Assembly: GCA_028583605.1 (NCBI GenBank)
Contig: CM053327.1
Coordinates: 19,269,629 to 19,333,628, forward strand
Origin: Dastarcus helophoroides
Lineage: Eukaryota; Arthropoda; Insecta; Coleoptera; Bothrideridae
Length of the DNA: 64,000 nucleotides
Direction of reading: 5' to 3'
A program made the position numbers and the translations under genes. Every line of letters starts with the position of its first letter. Position 1 is the first letter of the stretch. The notes under the pieces are model-generated. The model searched no databases, was not told the origin of the DNA, and worked only from the letters and a program-made list of their open reading frames with translations. Shown in pieces: positions 1-9,519 of this stretch.

Positions 1-320
1 AATGAATAGAGGGGTTTCTGTTAAATTGTATACTTAACTCCGAATACCTTGCTTACTTGTATATTGCTTTACATTTATTTTTGCACATTTTGTTTAACAA
101 ATAAATTGTGAGGACTATGTTTTGTACATAGTCAGAGCAAATAAAAATTTTAAAGTACGTTTGGCAAAACAAAAGAAATTACCATTTTAACGAATTTGCT
201 TTTTGGATTTTATTTTGTCCCGCTGTCAGGTGGATCCTTGCGCCTACCATTAGAATTAGCTGACTTCCATTTAAAGAACTTTGTTGATGTAAATTATTTT
301 AAAAAGATTTTTTTCGACAT
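1..320. other. AT-rich stretch without a recognised gene
   Basis: No coding potential, splice-bounded exon or repeat was recognised here. The only open frame (196-390) runs into the minisatellite that follows and looks accidental. Confidence 0.5.
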
Positions 321-371
321 TTCCCAGCAAACATTGGACAACGGTCGAGCATTGGCCAGTATTGACCTAAT

Positions 372-675
372 GCAGCATTGCCAGTACTGACAAACCTGTA
401 ATGGTTCATTAGTGATTGAGGGCAGGATTGCCAGTACCGGCAAAAGCCTGGCGAACCTATAATGGTTTATTACTGGTTGAATGCAGGATTACCATTATAG
501 ACCAAAGGTGGCAAACCTGTAATATTTCATTACTGGCTGAATGCAGGATTACCAGTACTCGCAAATCTGTAATGGTTCATTACTGATTGAGTGCAGGATC
601 GCCAGTACCGGCAAAAGCTGGCGAACTTGTAATGGCTTCATTAATGGTTGGATGCAGGATTGCCATTTTTGTTTA
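372..675. repeat. Minisatellite, about 60-bp unit, about five copies
   Basis: Units beginning GCAGGATT or GCAGCATT start near 372, 422, 483, 543, 593 and 654. Spacing is 50 or 60-61 bp. Each unit contains GCCAGTAC, a GGCAAA-type segment and TAATGGTTCATTACTGGTTGA-like sequence, with 10-20 percent divergence. Confidence 0.8.
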
Positions 676-959
676 ATGTTAGTGGTGGTTCTGATATTAA
701 TGTAAATATTAACATTTAATAAATATAATAATATATCTATGAATTGAGTTTAGACTGCGGCCTTTTTGCTCTAGGGAGTAAAAGACTCACTTTACTCCCG
801 CTTTTGAGGGAGTAAAAATCACGGGTCGTGCGAAAAATATATTTTATTTTACATTTTCGTATATTTTCTACTGCCAACGATGTCGTAATATTGGTGAATC
901 AATACTCAACGTCTCTTCTTGGAAATAAGCCCCAACCGTAAAACCCATTAGGAGATTCT

Positions 960-1110
960 TAGCTGAAAAGAGTGTTTTGACGAGGCCTATTAAAATCCAA
1001 AAATTCCCCAAAAACATCAAGAGATACGATGCTTTCTTCCATTCTGAAAACCAACCATCGGAAATCTTCGGGAGTGATCGCGCATATGAATGGTATATAA
1101 AGTTTCCCTT
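960..1110 (+). pseudogene. Penelope-like element, C-terminal protein fragment (copy 1)
   Basis: The frame at 977-1108 reads IKIQKFPKN..., then NQPSEIFGSDR and EWYIK. It matches the equivalent part of the better preserved copy at 18.5-19.5 kb (IEIQKL..., NQPSVIFRSNR, KWYIT), which follows a GIY-YIG endonuclease. This is therefore the extreme C-terminus and early 3' region of a Penelope-like retroelement. Reverse transcriptase and the endonuclease core are missing upstream. A GC-rich foldback interrupts the copy just after 1110. Confidence 0.6.
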
Positions 1111-1114
1111 TCTT

Positions 1115-1585
1115 TCTTCTCATGCCGGCTCCACACTTGCGCCGCGAAAGCCGAAATAGCGCGAACGCAAGTGTGGAGGCTTTCGCGTCTTCGCGTTCGC
1201 GCTTCGCAGTGTTCCCCGTTCGAAGTCGGTTTTTTGGTCCGCGTCAAAGGATTCGCGGGACTTTCGCAAGGCGCAAGCGCAAATGCATCCACACTCGCGG
1301 CGCGAATTCAGTCACAGTTTTAGTCTTTTCTAGAGATAATTGTGTGGTTTCAGAGAGGACTATTTTCTTTTTTTCTTTATTTGGTGTTTATTTTTAATAT
1401 ACAGATAATTATAATATGCTATACCGCAAAGCTCAGCGGCAGCAGCAGTGGATACCTGTGGGTCCATTTCTCTTGGAAACGCGGACTACACTGCGAAGTT
1501 TGCGAGTGTGGAGAGGCATGTTTTTCGTACAAAAATCGCGCGCGAATCGCAGCGTGAATTCACGCAGCGATTCGCGCGCGAGTGA
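1115..1585. mobile_element. GC-rich foldback insertion inside the Penelope copy
   Basis: The base composition jumps to GC-rich with many CGCG motifs, unlike its surroundings. Arms include CTCCACACTTGCG near 1131 and its complement CGCAAGTGTGGAG near 1167, plus the near-perfect palindrome at 1536-1581. The Penelope sequence stops near 1115 and resumes near 1586, so the segment behaves as an insertion. A frame at 1416-1625 shows nothing I can assign; a weak resemblance to Harbinger nuclease proteins was not strong enough to call. Confidence 0.5.
1536..1581. repeat. 46-bp near-perfect palindrome centred on GAATTC
   Basis: Two 23-nt arms are complementary about the centre 1558/1559. The only unpaired position is the A/A pair 1551/1566. 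The arms are almost pure CG/GC steps (TCGCGCGCGAATCGC...). Confidence 0.9.
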
Positions 1586-1880
1586 AGAAGAAGAGTTTTG
1601 CCTCTGGTATGGTGGACATACTTAGTTACCGTGCTCTTCTGTCTAAACTTTCTTATGCTTTATACCAATTTTCAATTCAGAAGAGTTTCGCCTCTGGTAT
1701 GGTGGACATATTGAGTTACCCTGCTGTGATGTTTTGAAATTGGCCTTTTCATTCTTTCATTTTTTCCCTTATATTTCCCTTTTTATTTATTGTTTCTTTT
1801 CTTTGTTCCTGAAGAAGCCCCCTACGATGGTGGGCGAAACGTCGAATACTTCTAGTAGTTCTTTAATACGGTCCAAACCC
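1586..1880 (+). mobile_element. Penelope-like element 3' tail (copy 1)
   Basis: It matches the tail of the copy at 19.24-19.46 kb: CAGAAGAGTTTC, CTCTGGTRTGGTGGACAT, then GGGCGAAACGTCGAA and TAGTAGTTCTTT. A 45-bp block at 1586-1630 recurs 90 bp downstream at about 1677-1721, so the tail carries a short direct repeat. The hammerhead-like motif at 1804-1848 lies within it. Confidence 0.6.
1804..1848 (+). ncRNA. Hammerhead-ribozyme-like motif in the Penelope tail
   Basis: In order: a possible stem I strand TGTTC (1804-1808), core CTGAAGA (1809-1815), one extra A, stem II GCCC (1817-1820) pairing with GGGC (1832-1835), GAAAC (1836-1840), the cleavage-type triplet GTC (1841-1843), and GAATA (1844-1848) closing stem I. 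Penelope-like elements are known to carry minimal type I hammerheads. The extra A between core and stem II departs from the standard core, so activity is uncertain. Confidence 0.45.
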
Positions 1881-2479
1881 GGAAGAAGTATATCCTGTAC
1901 ATGAATTTTCTTGTTGTTGAGAGGGTATTTAATCGGCGCCAGAAAGCTGCATCGGCACAGCACTTATTAAAAAGTACTCAGACATCACTGACTTTCTAGT
2001 GCAGACTGAGTGCTGGTGGCTAGTACTTATTCAGGCAAAACTGCGGTGACCCGGTACTGGCATGGTTCTCTTTTGTGCGCTGAGCCTGCACAAGTTGCCA
2101 GCGCTGAGCCCGTACCGCTGTGCCGCTAGCCAGTGCAGGGCCAATGTTGGTCCATTGCAGAAATATTTGCTGGGTTGGACCATTTATTTATATAAAATCA
2201 TTACTGCTCTTGATAAAAATTTTATGTTTACCCTGTTGATTTTTACTTTTCTTATTAAAATTTCTACTTCAAATGTGCAATTGCGGCTTTGTCGAAAGAG
2301 CGTCAACAGGTTATCAATGTGATCAATTGAAAAATTCATCAAGTGTACTGTGATTTTTTGTTGGAAGAGGGTGTAGCGAAAAAGGTATGCGATTACTTAA
2401 TGATTGTTTTGGTTGATCTGCTGTCTCTTTGAAGTGTTATTTTTTTATGTTTCATCCACTCGCAAAGGATAGCCATATT

Positions 2480-3690
2480 AATCAAGGAGAGGTTGTAATT
2501 TTTGAGGAAATTGCGTTCGGCAACGAGTTCCATAGTTTATGACTTCTATAGAAAAAAGAGTCTCCATAGACAGAAGTCTTTACTGTGTCAAGCTGGACCT
2601 CGCAGGAATTTGCTGTCTCCGATTGTCTTGTATGCCTTAAAAATCTTGCCCTTGGGAGGATCAATCCTATTAGTTTCTGTGAGCATCTCCCATAAAAGTA
2701 CTTGTAGAAAAGAGATAAATCACCAACCATCCTCCTGTGCTCTAGAGTTTCGAGAGAATCGGTCAAACTCTCGACATTAATTAGGCGAATCGCTCGTTTT
2801 TGAATTGAATCCAAAAGAGATAAAGTGTGCTTTGGAGCTGAACTCCAAACATGAGAATCGTATTCTAATGTTGGCCTAACTTGAGCTCTGTATAATGTGA
2901 GTAGCTGATGAATTGTGAAGTACTTTTTACCTCTAAAAAGAAAGCTTAGCTTCTGAGAGGCGGATGTGGTAATGGCGCGCACACGATCGTCCCAAGATAA
3001 GTTAGTGCTCGCATTCACTCCTAGGATAGACAAATTAAATTCCATCGGAAGGATTTTACCGTCCATGAGTATGTTTGCTTGATATTTTTTGAGAAAACCG
3101 CGGCCTGAGTTTTTAAGGCGTTAATTTGGCGGATGATAATTGGCGAGAAGACATCGGTGCCAGACTCTGTCGAAGGCCCTTGAGAAATTTAACGCCACAA
3201 TCCTAGCATCACCATGTTTTTCCATAGCTGAGTTACAGATATGAGTAACATATGTCAGTAGATCGCCAGTTGAGCATTGTTGCCTGAAACCGCATTGCCT
3301 GTGCGAGATGACTTTATTCTCCTCCAGATATTTGAGAATCTCGATGTCGATAACCTTTTCGATCACTTTAGATACAACGGGCAACGAAGATATAAGGCGA
3401 TAGTTGTTAGCCAGATCCCTTCTTGGATACAGGCTGAACTCTAGCAGATTCCCAGATGTTAGGGAATACACCTTTGTTGTAAGAGAGCGTGAACAGTTTG
3501 CTTAGGACAGGAGTCAACTCTGGGGCTCACTTTTTAAGAACAATAGCGGGGATACCATTAAGGCCAGAAGCTTTCGATGTGTCAAGCTCAAAGAGCATTT
3601 TCCTGACTGTGTGTTGTTTGAAAACACGTCAGGAATCGAAGTACCAAACAACAACAAACAGCTTTTTTAAGGCAAAAGTAAAGCTTTAGA
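2480..3690 (-). pseudogene. LINE (Jockey/CR1-like non-LTR) reverse transcriptase, internally deleted (copy 1)
   Basis: Reading down the minus strand, 3690-3470 gives SKASGLNGIPAIVLKK, typical of the fingers region. Next, 3471-3121 gives NNYRLISSLPVVSKVIEK, QCGFRQQCSTGDLL and FSRAFDRVWH, which are reverse transcriptase motifs up to block A. The sequence then jumps to the thumb and C-terminal part at 3066-2482: LTLYRAQVRPTLEYDSHVW, LLDSIQKRAIRLIN and HKLWNSLPNAI. The PQGSVL and YADD segment between them is absent, so the copy is dead by deletion as well as frameshift. A second copy at 57.6-58.7 kb keeps part of the missing region. Jockey superfamily versus CR1 clade is not settled by eye. Confidence 0.8.
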
Positions 3691-3694
3691 ATGA

Positions 3695-6500
3695 TATTTC
3701 TCTGATCAAATGCGATTTTCGTTAATTATATACAAAAGCAATGAGTTGCTTTATAAGGTCTTCGAGAAAGTTTATACGAAATTAAAATGTAAGAAAACCT
3801 TGCAGTTGTCAATCACTGATAATCTATTTAAGACATACAAAGGTTAAAAACAGAGATGTTAGAAGGAGGATATTGGACTCTTTTTTTTACAAAAAAGATG
3901 ATATAGAAGAAATCGAAAAATGCTTTAGGTGGCTTATTTGTTGTCTTTCAAGAGAATAACCGAGGTGCTGTTTGCTATTATATCTTGCGGCGTTGATTGA
4001 TCAACGTTTGCGCGCTACATATATGACAATACACAAATAATTTCAATGCAAAAGAGAAATAAATAGTCAAAGCTACGCCACACGCCACTTTCCAGGCGCT
4101 TTTTGGTCAATTTTCGTAGGTGAGTGCAGCATCCTTGTTCCAGAATCCATGGTTGAAAACATGAGAATTTTTACAGCCAACTTGATAAATTTTTCAATTG
4201 AAAATCCATTCCCGTATAAAATTTTAAATTTAGGCCATCGGAAAAAACGTGGTATCTGAAAATATTTTTGACCACCAAAAAATAGCAGCCACCAAAGGAG
4301 GAACTGTCCGAAGAAAAGAGAATGATTGACAAATTGCTTGAAAAGTCTGATAATATATAACCTTTGATCCCAAGTAATTTAAAGGCAACTAACGGACAAT
4401 TTAACATGTAAACAGGTAGTGAGCAGAATCTAACTAGTGATTTAAAGTAGGCGTTGACTCTGCCCAGTGGCCACTTGATTTATGCTGTTACGACATGTGG
4501 CACGTCATCGAAACATGCCACAAAACGGCCGCTCTCATTTTATGCTGTAGTCCTTTTGTTTGATGGGGCGGAATGCTAATATACAGTCGAATGCCTACAA
4601 CCTGAATAATGTGCACAATTAAACGTATGTGTGAACTATAGAAACGGAATGAAGTGATTCCATGCGGGAAACGATGCAGTTCGGATGTCCTGATGTGCTT
4701 TCTCCCAGCTCTTTACTGCTACTGCTTATGCTTAGATTATGACTGTGGATTTTTTCAAGATGTTGTTGTAAATATATTATGACAAATAAAATTTAAATTT
4801 TAAACGTGTACCTGGGTGAAATTCTATTTGTGACATTATTGCTGCCGGTGTAAAATTTACAATCCTAAAATGGAAACTTTTTTCTCATCCATGTCCCATT
4901 ATTTCATCTGCTCTATTCTTTAAGCACTTTCTTTGTCATGATGCCGACATAAATATTGTTTTTTTGTGACGACGCAACACCTTTTGACATATTATGATAT
5001 ATTGACATTTCAAACTATTCATAAAATTTTGTTGAATTCGAAAATGAGGAAAGCGAATATGGCGTCCACAAGAAAAAACAAGTTGCCATAATTTTCTTAG
5101 AAACTATTCATCACAAAAAGTAATTAATTATGCCACTGTAAGGCTTTTTAAAAACAAAGTAAAGGCAATAATTTTTTTTTCAATCGGACTACATTCAATT
5201 GATTTCTCAATAGCTTGTTGATGGACATGAAATTACGCACCACTTTACTCATTTAATCGATTTTCTATCTCTACTAGTAACCATGATAATCATGTCCCAT
5301 CCCATGTCATCCCATCCAGAGGAACAAACTGTAAAAATTATATGTGCAATTATTTGCTGCTATATTATTTTTAAAATAGCAAATTGGAATAAATTTTTAT
5401 ATATTATTTAGTTTTGTGTTTGAGTTCAAAACATCGAATAGTTCATTTTAACTCTTATTAGTAATTATAATATAAGTAACACACATATGGTGGAAATAAT
5501 GATAGGGGAAACTGAGGATACTTGATCCCCCTGGAAACTAGTTTCCCCATATGAATCCCGGAAGTAGTAGCATTCAAAAATTCAGTATTGATAACATTAC
5601 TAAGCAGTCATTATAAGCTTATACTTCGAATAATTCGATGACTCTGTCTTCATTACTCTAAGAATGTTAAATTTGTTGGTTTTGATTGCGGAAGAACTTT
5701 TCCTAAGATGTGGGCTAAAAAGATTGGTGACTATTTTGAACAGTATAAATGATACTTACATTCATGGAAGATTCAAAAAGATATTGCACGTGCGGAAAAT
5801 ATTTACTTGTGGATATTTTTGTCGTAAATACATTTGGAATCTTTTCTTGTTCCTTTCAAATCAAGGAGGCTTGATTCCGGATTATGTGTCCTTTAACAAA
5901 TTTGTTTTTAGTTATTTCCTAAGCCATTTTTTAAACAGAAAACATTACAAAAGAAAATCTGGTGCCAAAGAAAGGATTTCCATTAATAGTGAAAGCTTAA
6001 AATCTTTGTTGACTATATTTTAAATAAAAACGCTGCCTTAAACTGGATAAAGAAAGGCAAAAAAGTCAGTGCTATGACCCTAAAAAGATATGTCACAAAC
6101 TAATTAAAAGTTTTCACTTCAAAAAAATTAGGGAAAGCAGGTCTCGGTATTATGAAAGGGGGAGTCGAGTGATTGTGTCAATTATTCGAATTTATTTAAG
6201 TATCAGCACCCCAAACCCAATCTCTAAAAATGTAAAGAGGACCATATCATTTATAATATATCAATTGGAATGTTAGAGTACGATTAAAAAGCGATTAACT
6301 TTAATATAGGGACGAACAGCAAATATATTGATAAAATAAGGCAAATCTGGCTTAAAAATGCATGAGGCAAAACACTACATGATGGAGATAGTCGTTGCTT
6401 GGTAAAGGGCATTGCACTGTTGCATGATAAATTTTGTAGAGAGATCACATTAAAATTTATCGAGTAACATTTAACTGCTTTTAAAAATTGGATTACATCT
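3695..6500. other. AT-rich intronic or intergenic stretch
   Basis: No recognised exon or transposase. An ATG-initiated plus-strand frame at 5664-6023 (119 codons, rich in F, K, S and L) has no motif I can name and may be chance. At about 5503 the sequence TAGGGGAAACTG...TGATCCCC resembles the terminus of the pogo-type element at 41150, but no matching right end was found. Confidence 0.4.
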
Positions 6501-7033
6501 TAGGACTCTGAGCCATCATTATACAGGGTGTCCCCGTTTTAAGTGCCTTAAATGAAACATGTGATAGAAAAAACGATTTAAAGCAAACAGTTTCCTATGA
6601 ACATGTATCCGGAAATTCTTAATAAAAAAGATACAATGTGTTGAAATTTGAGTAAAAAAAAAAGTTTTTTTTTTATTGCGAAGGTTAAAGTACACTTTAT
6701 TCAACTCAAAACACCAGATTAAAGTACCATTTTAACCGTAAGGGTAGATAAAATGGAACTTTAACAGCAAGGATAGATAAAATACTTTAATTAAGTAGGT
6801 ATCTATTTTTATTTGAAATAATAATTATTATTAGATACAACTTAATTATCTTTAGTGCTTTCATTGATAATAACTTGGATCGTACCATTCACATTTCCCG
6901 AAATATGGATGTCCGGAACAGAACGGTGTTCAGAATGGTGAACAGACGGGCATACAGAAGATATAGTATTACTAACGATCCCACTCGTTGACCCAACTAG
7001 TATCGTCTTTGAAACTTCAATTTTACTTCGTAC

Positions 7034-7997
7034 TCAATTTTCTATATAAGTTTCAGCTACTGATGATGACTTCCATCCCCCTGCGCGCTTTATTGTCACC
7101 ATGTCAGCCCCTGAGTTTGCCATCATTGTGGCTGCAGATCGTCTAAAACAATGACCACTGTATTTTTCTGAATCCGGTAAATTTAGGAAATCGGCAATTT
7201 TTCTTGGGACTTTATATAATGTGTTTATGCCTACAGGCTGGATAGTACACTTTTTTTGTCTATAGTTAATAAAAAACTTATTATGAGGAACGTGTTTAGG
7301 ACGTAAGCCGATATATTTTCTTATGATGTCCAAAACACCCACTTCCTGGTCAGTTATACAAAAAGACCGATCTTTTTTGGTTTTAGTATCAATCAGTTGA
7401 ACGATCATTACTGATGTTCTATCATCAATATTAGACATCTCTAATTTATACAATTCATCGGACCGGCATGCCCCATATAAACCCATTACCGCCACAACCT
7501 TCATAAACAAATAATCATCATCGGGAGCTTCTTTTATAAATCGAATGATATCATCAGGTTCAAAAATGTTCGATTTCTTAGGTTTATAACCATCACATAG
7601 TTTCTTCAATAATGCAATTAGTTTACTGTATCTGTAAACAATAATTCGTATTAGCAAAAAAATTATACACTAAATTTGACGTTACTTACTTTGAAATGTC
7701 ACAATTTTTATTGACCAAAATTGTAGACTTCAGCATCGAATAATAAGACCACAATGTTGATGGCTTCACCTTCTTTGCTTTTTCAGAAAAATATGCCAGA
7801 AATACCGTTTCACTTAAACTATTAATCTTCTTTGCCATTTTCCACCTTTGAAAGCATGTGTACTCTTTTTCATATATTAATCGCGATTTTTGAGGCAATA
7901 ATTTAGCTACTGCCTCTAACGCTTCTTTCTTCACACGTACCGGAATGTTTTCCTGCTCTACCTCGTTTTCACACATTCTTGAGATCTTGAGATTCAT
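7034..7997 (-). CDS. Crypton-like tyrosine recombinase, two exons, apparently intact
   Basis: Exon 1 runs 7997-7690 and exon 2 runs 7631-7034. Joining them removes a 58-bp intron (7689-7632, GTAAGTAA...TTTACAG) and gives CDISK-YSKLI in frame, for 301 residues plus stop. The catalytic set is complete in exon 2: arginine in GACRSDEL, HCFR within GHCFRRSAAT (the HxxR box), tryptophan in GGWKSS, and the tyrosine nucleophile in AETYIEN, eight residues from the end. Exon 1 is a SAM-like core-binding region (YFSEKAKKVKPSTLWSYYSML). Tyrosine recombinases cut and rejoin DNA through a phosphotyrosine link. With no reverse transcriptase beside it, a Crypton-type DNA transposon is the best fit rather than DIRS. 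The start at 7997 is the first ATG in frame; the ATG at 7976 is an alternative. Lack of any stop suggests recent activity or constraint. Confidence 0.8.
7632..7689 (-). other. 58-bp spliceosomal intron in the recombinase gene
   Basis: On the minus strand the donor is AAA|GTAAGTAACG and the acceptor is TTGTTTACAG|ATACAG. The intron contains an in-frame stop, and removing it joins two recombinase halves without loss of frame. The size is typical of short insect introns. Confidence 0.8.
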
Positions 7998-8173
7998 ACG
8001 GATCAAAATTGAAAAATTGATGTGAAACAATTATTTATTTGGTATAACTATAGCAACATACCAAACGAACCAACTGCGATTTAATTTTTGACTGCTTTTC
8101 TTATTTCTGTCTGCAAAATTATTGAGTTTTTCTCTCGATTTTTCTGTAACCTTCGCAATAAAAAAAAATACAA

Positions 8174-8297
8174 TGTTACACACGACGGTAAAATTTCATT
8201 ATCGACTCGTGAAATTTAATTAATTCGCTCCTTCGTCGCTCATTAATTAAACATTTTCACTCGTCGATAAAAAATAATTTTACCGTCTTGTATAACA
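8174..8297. mobile_element. Palindromic MITE, 124 bp
   Basis: The left half TGTTACACACGACGGTAAAAT, followed by TATCGACTCGTGAAA and TTTAATTAAT, is mirrored by the right half ending ATTTTACCGTCTTGTATAACA. Arms of about 60 bp meet near 8235. It lies next to the recombinase insert, inside the same foldback arm. Confidence 0.75.
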
Positions 8298-9519
8298 AAT
8301 AACTATTATTTTTCACTTTCAAGTTTTGTAAGATATTTAAACCAAATTTTGCATACATAGTGTATGAATGAAGAATCGCAAAATAAAATAGAATTAAGTT
8401 TTTATCTCAACCACTGGTGGAGTTACGAGTAATCTGTGATATTATTGTAGGATAAATGCGGTACACCACTAGAGAAATGAAACAAAATACCTATTTTGGG
8501 TAAAGTATTTAATTTTGAATGAGAGTTATTTTTTGACCTTTTTCCGTATTTGCCACTGGTTGCGTCATGTCGTTGGCTTTGGAAAAAACATCACTCTCAC
8601 TCGTACTTTCGCTAAGGAAAGTTCCAAAAATTTAAATTCTGTCACAATAGTGACAAATATGAAAGAACGTTAAGAGTCAACTTTATCGAAAACATTTCAT
8701 TTTATCCAGTGTCGTAGCATCTTAAACTTACCCCTCTTTGTGTTAGTCAGTGATTATTTAAAGACCAGCATACATTGTATTTAAACAGTTCCTATGTAAA
8801 ACATAAGGTAGTAAATGAAAAAAAAAAATGTCAAGAAAAAACTCTTCTTCAGAATTAAACGCTTTATCCAAAAATTAGATTTTATTTCATTTTGTTTAGT
8901 GGCCTACTACTTTTTTTTTCAAAACCATATCACAGATTATCCGCAACTCCGCCACTGGTTGAGCTAGAAACTTAATTTTCTCTTATTTTATGATCCTTCA
9001 TCTACACATCATGTGTGCAAAATTTAGTTCAAATAACTCTGAAAACTTAAAAATGAAACAATAAAAACTTTTTTTTATTCAAATTTTAACATCTTGTAGC
9101 GTTTTTATTAAGAGTTTCCGGATACATGTTCATAGAAAACTTTTTCCTTAAAATTACTTTTTCTATCTCTTGTTTCATTTAAGGCACTTAAAACGGGGAC
9201 TCCTTGTATAAATTAAAGTTTAATGCTATTTCGATTCCTCTCATCATCGCCATATTATATTCCAGTGACCCCTTAACACTGACGTACATATTTTTTCCAA
9301 CAATAAAGTTCAACTAACCCCTAGGTTGATTTTTTTTTAGGTGAAATAAAAATATTCTCCTTTTTGGGTACCTACTTTACTTAATATAATTTCATCTAAA
9401 AATTTTTGTAAAAATCTTGACACTAGGCCTTTACAGCACTAACTTTAATTGTAGTTTCCTATAAAATGATGCACTTTAGCACGTATATATTTTTTAAAGA
9501 AAATTTTGCTTTTTTAAAA

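Larger units (their letters stand above)
323..2174. mobile_element. Candidate element bounded by inverted CCCAGCAAA ends
   Basis: CCCAGCAAA stands at 323-331 and its reverse complement TTTGCTGGG at 2166-2174. Similarity continues inward: both sides carry a CATTGG...GCCAGTAC-like stretch in opposite orientation. The enclosed 1.85 kb holds a minisatellite, a Penelope fragment and a GC-rich foldback. I see no clear target duplication, so the whole could be one composite element or two unrelated copies of a CCCAGCAAA-ended repeat. Confidence 0.35.
6666..8168. repeat. Inverted-repeat-bounded insert carrying the tyrosine recombinase
   Basis: Nine T followed by ATTGCGAAGGTTA at 6666-6687 is matched perfectly, in inverse orientation, by TAACCTTCGCAAT plus nine A at 8147-8168. 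This gives 22 bp, 13 of them non-homopolymer. The pair brackets the recombinase gene and interrupts the left arm of the surrounding foldback. Cryptons usually have no terminal inverted repeats, so this pair is either a structural novelty or a by-product of the poly-A/T context. Confidence 0.6.
6524..9206. mobile_element. Long-arm foldback element with TA target duplication
   Basis: The left end CAGGGTGTCCCCG (6524) and right end CGGGGACTCCTTG (9206) are inverted and each is flanked by TA. The arms match well inward: the left arm 6524-6680 continues at about 8310-8560 after an insertion, and the right arm runs 9206 back to about 8800. Markers are GAACATGTATCCGGAAA, AACCACTGGTGGAGTTACG against its partner near 8950, and AATCTGTGATAT. 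The ends resemble those of the long-TIR mariner-like elements at 35.7 and 60.2 kb, so it is probably a non-autonomous relative. The insertion in the left arm carries the tyrosine recombinase and a small MITE. Confidence 0.75.

Noticed and set aside
1017..1397. Overlapping open frames on both strands across the GC-rich block
   Set aside because: They arise from CpG-rich foldback sequence with few stops; the peptides are arginine/serine-rich with no domain.
5664..6023. 119-codon ATG frame
   Set aside because: Composition follows the AT-rich background and no motif is visible; kept only as a remark.
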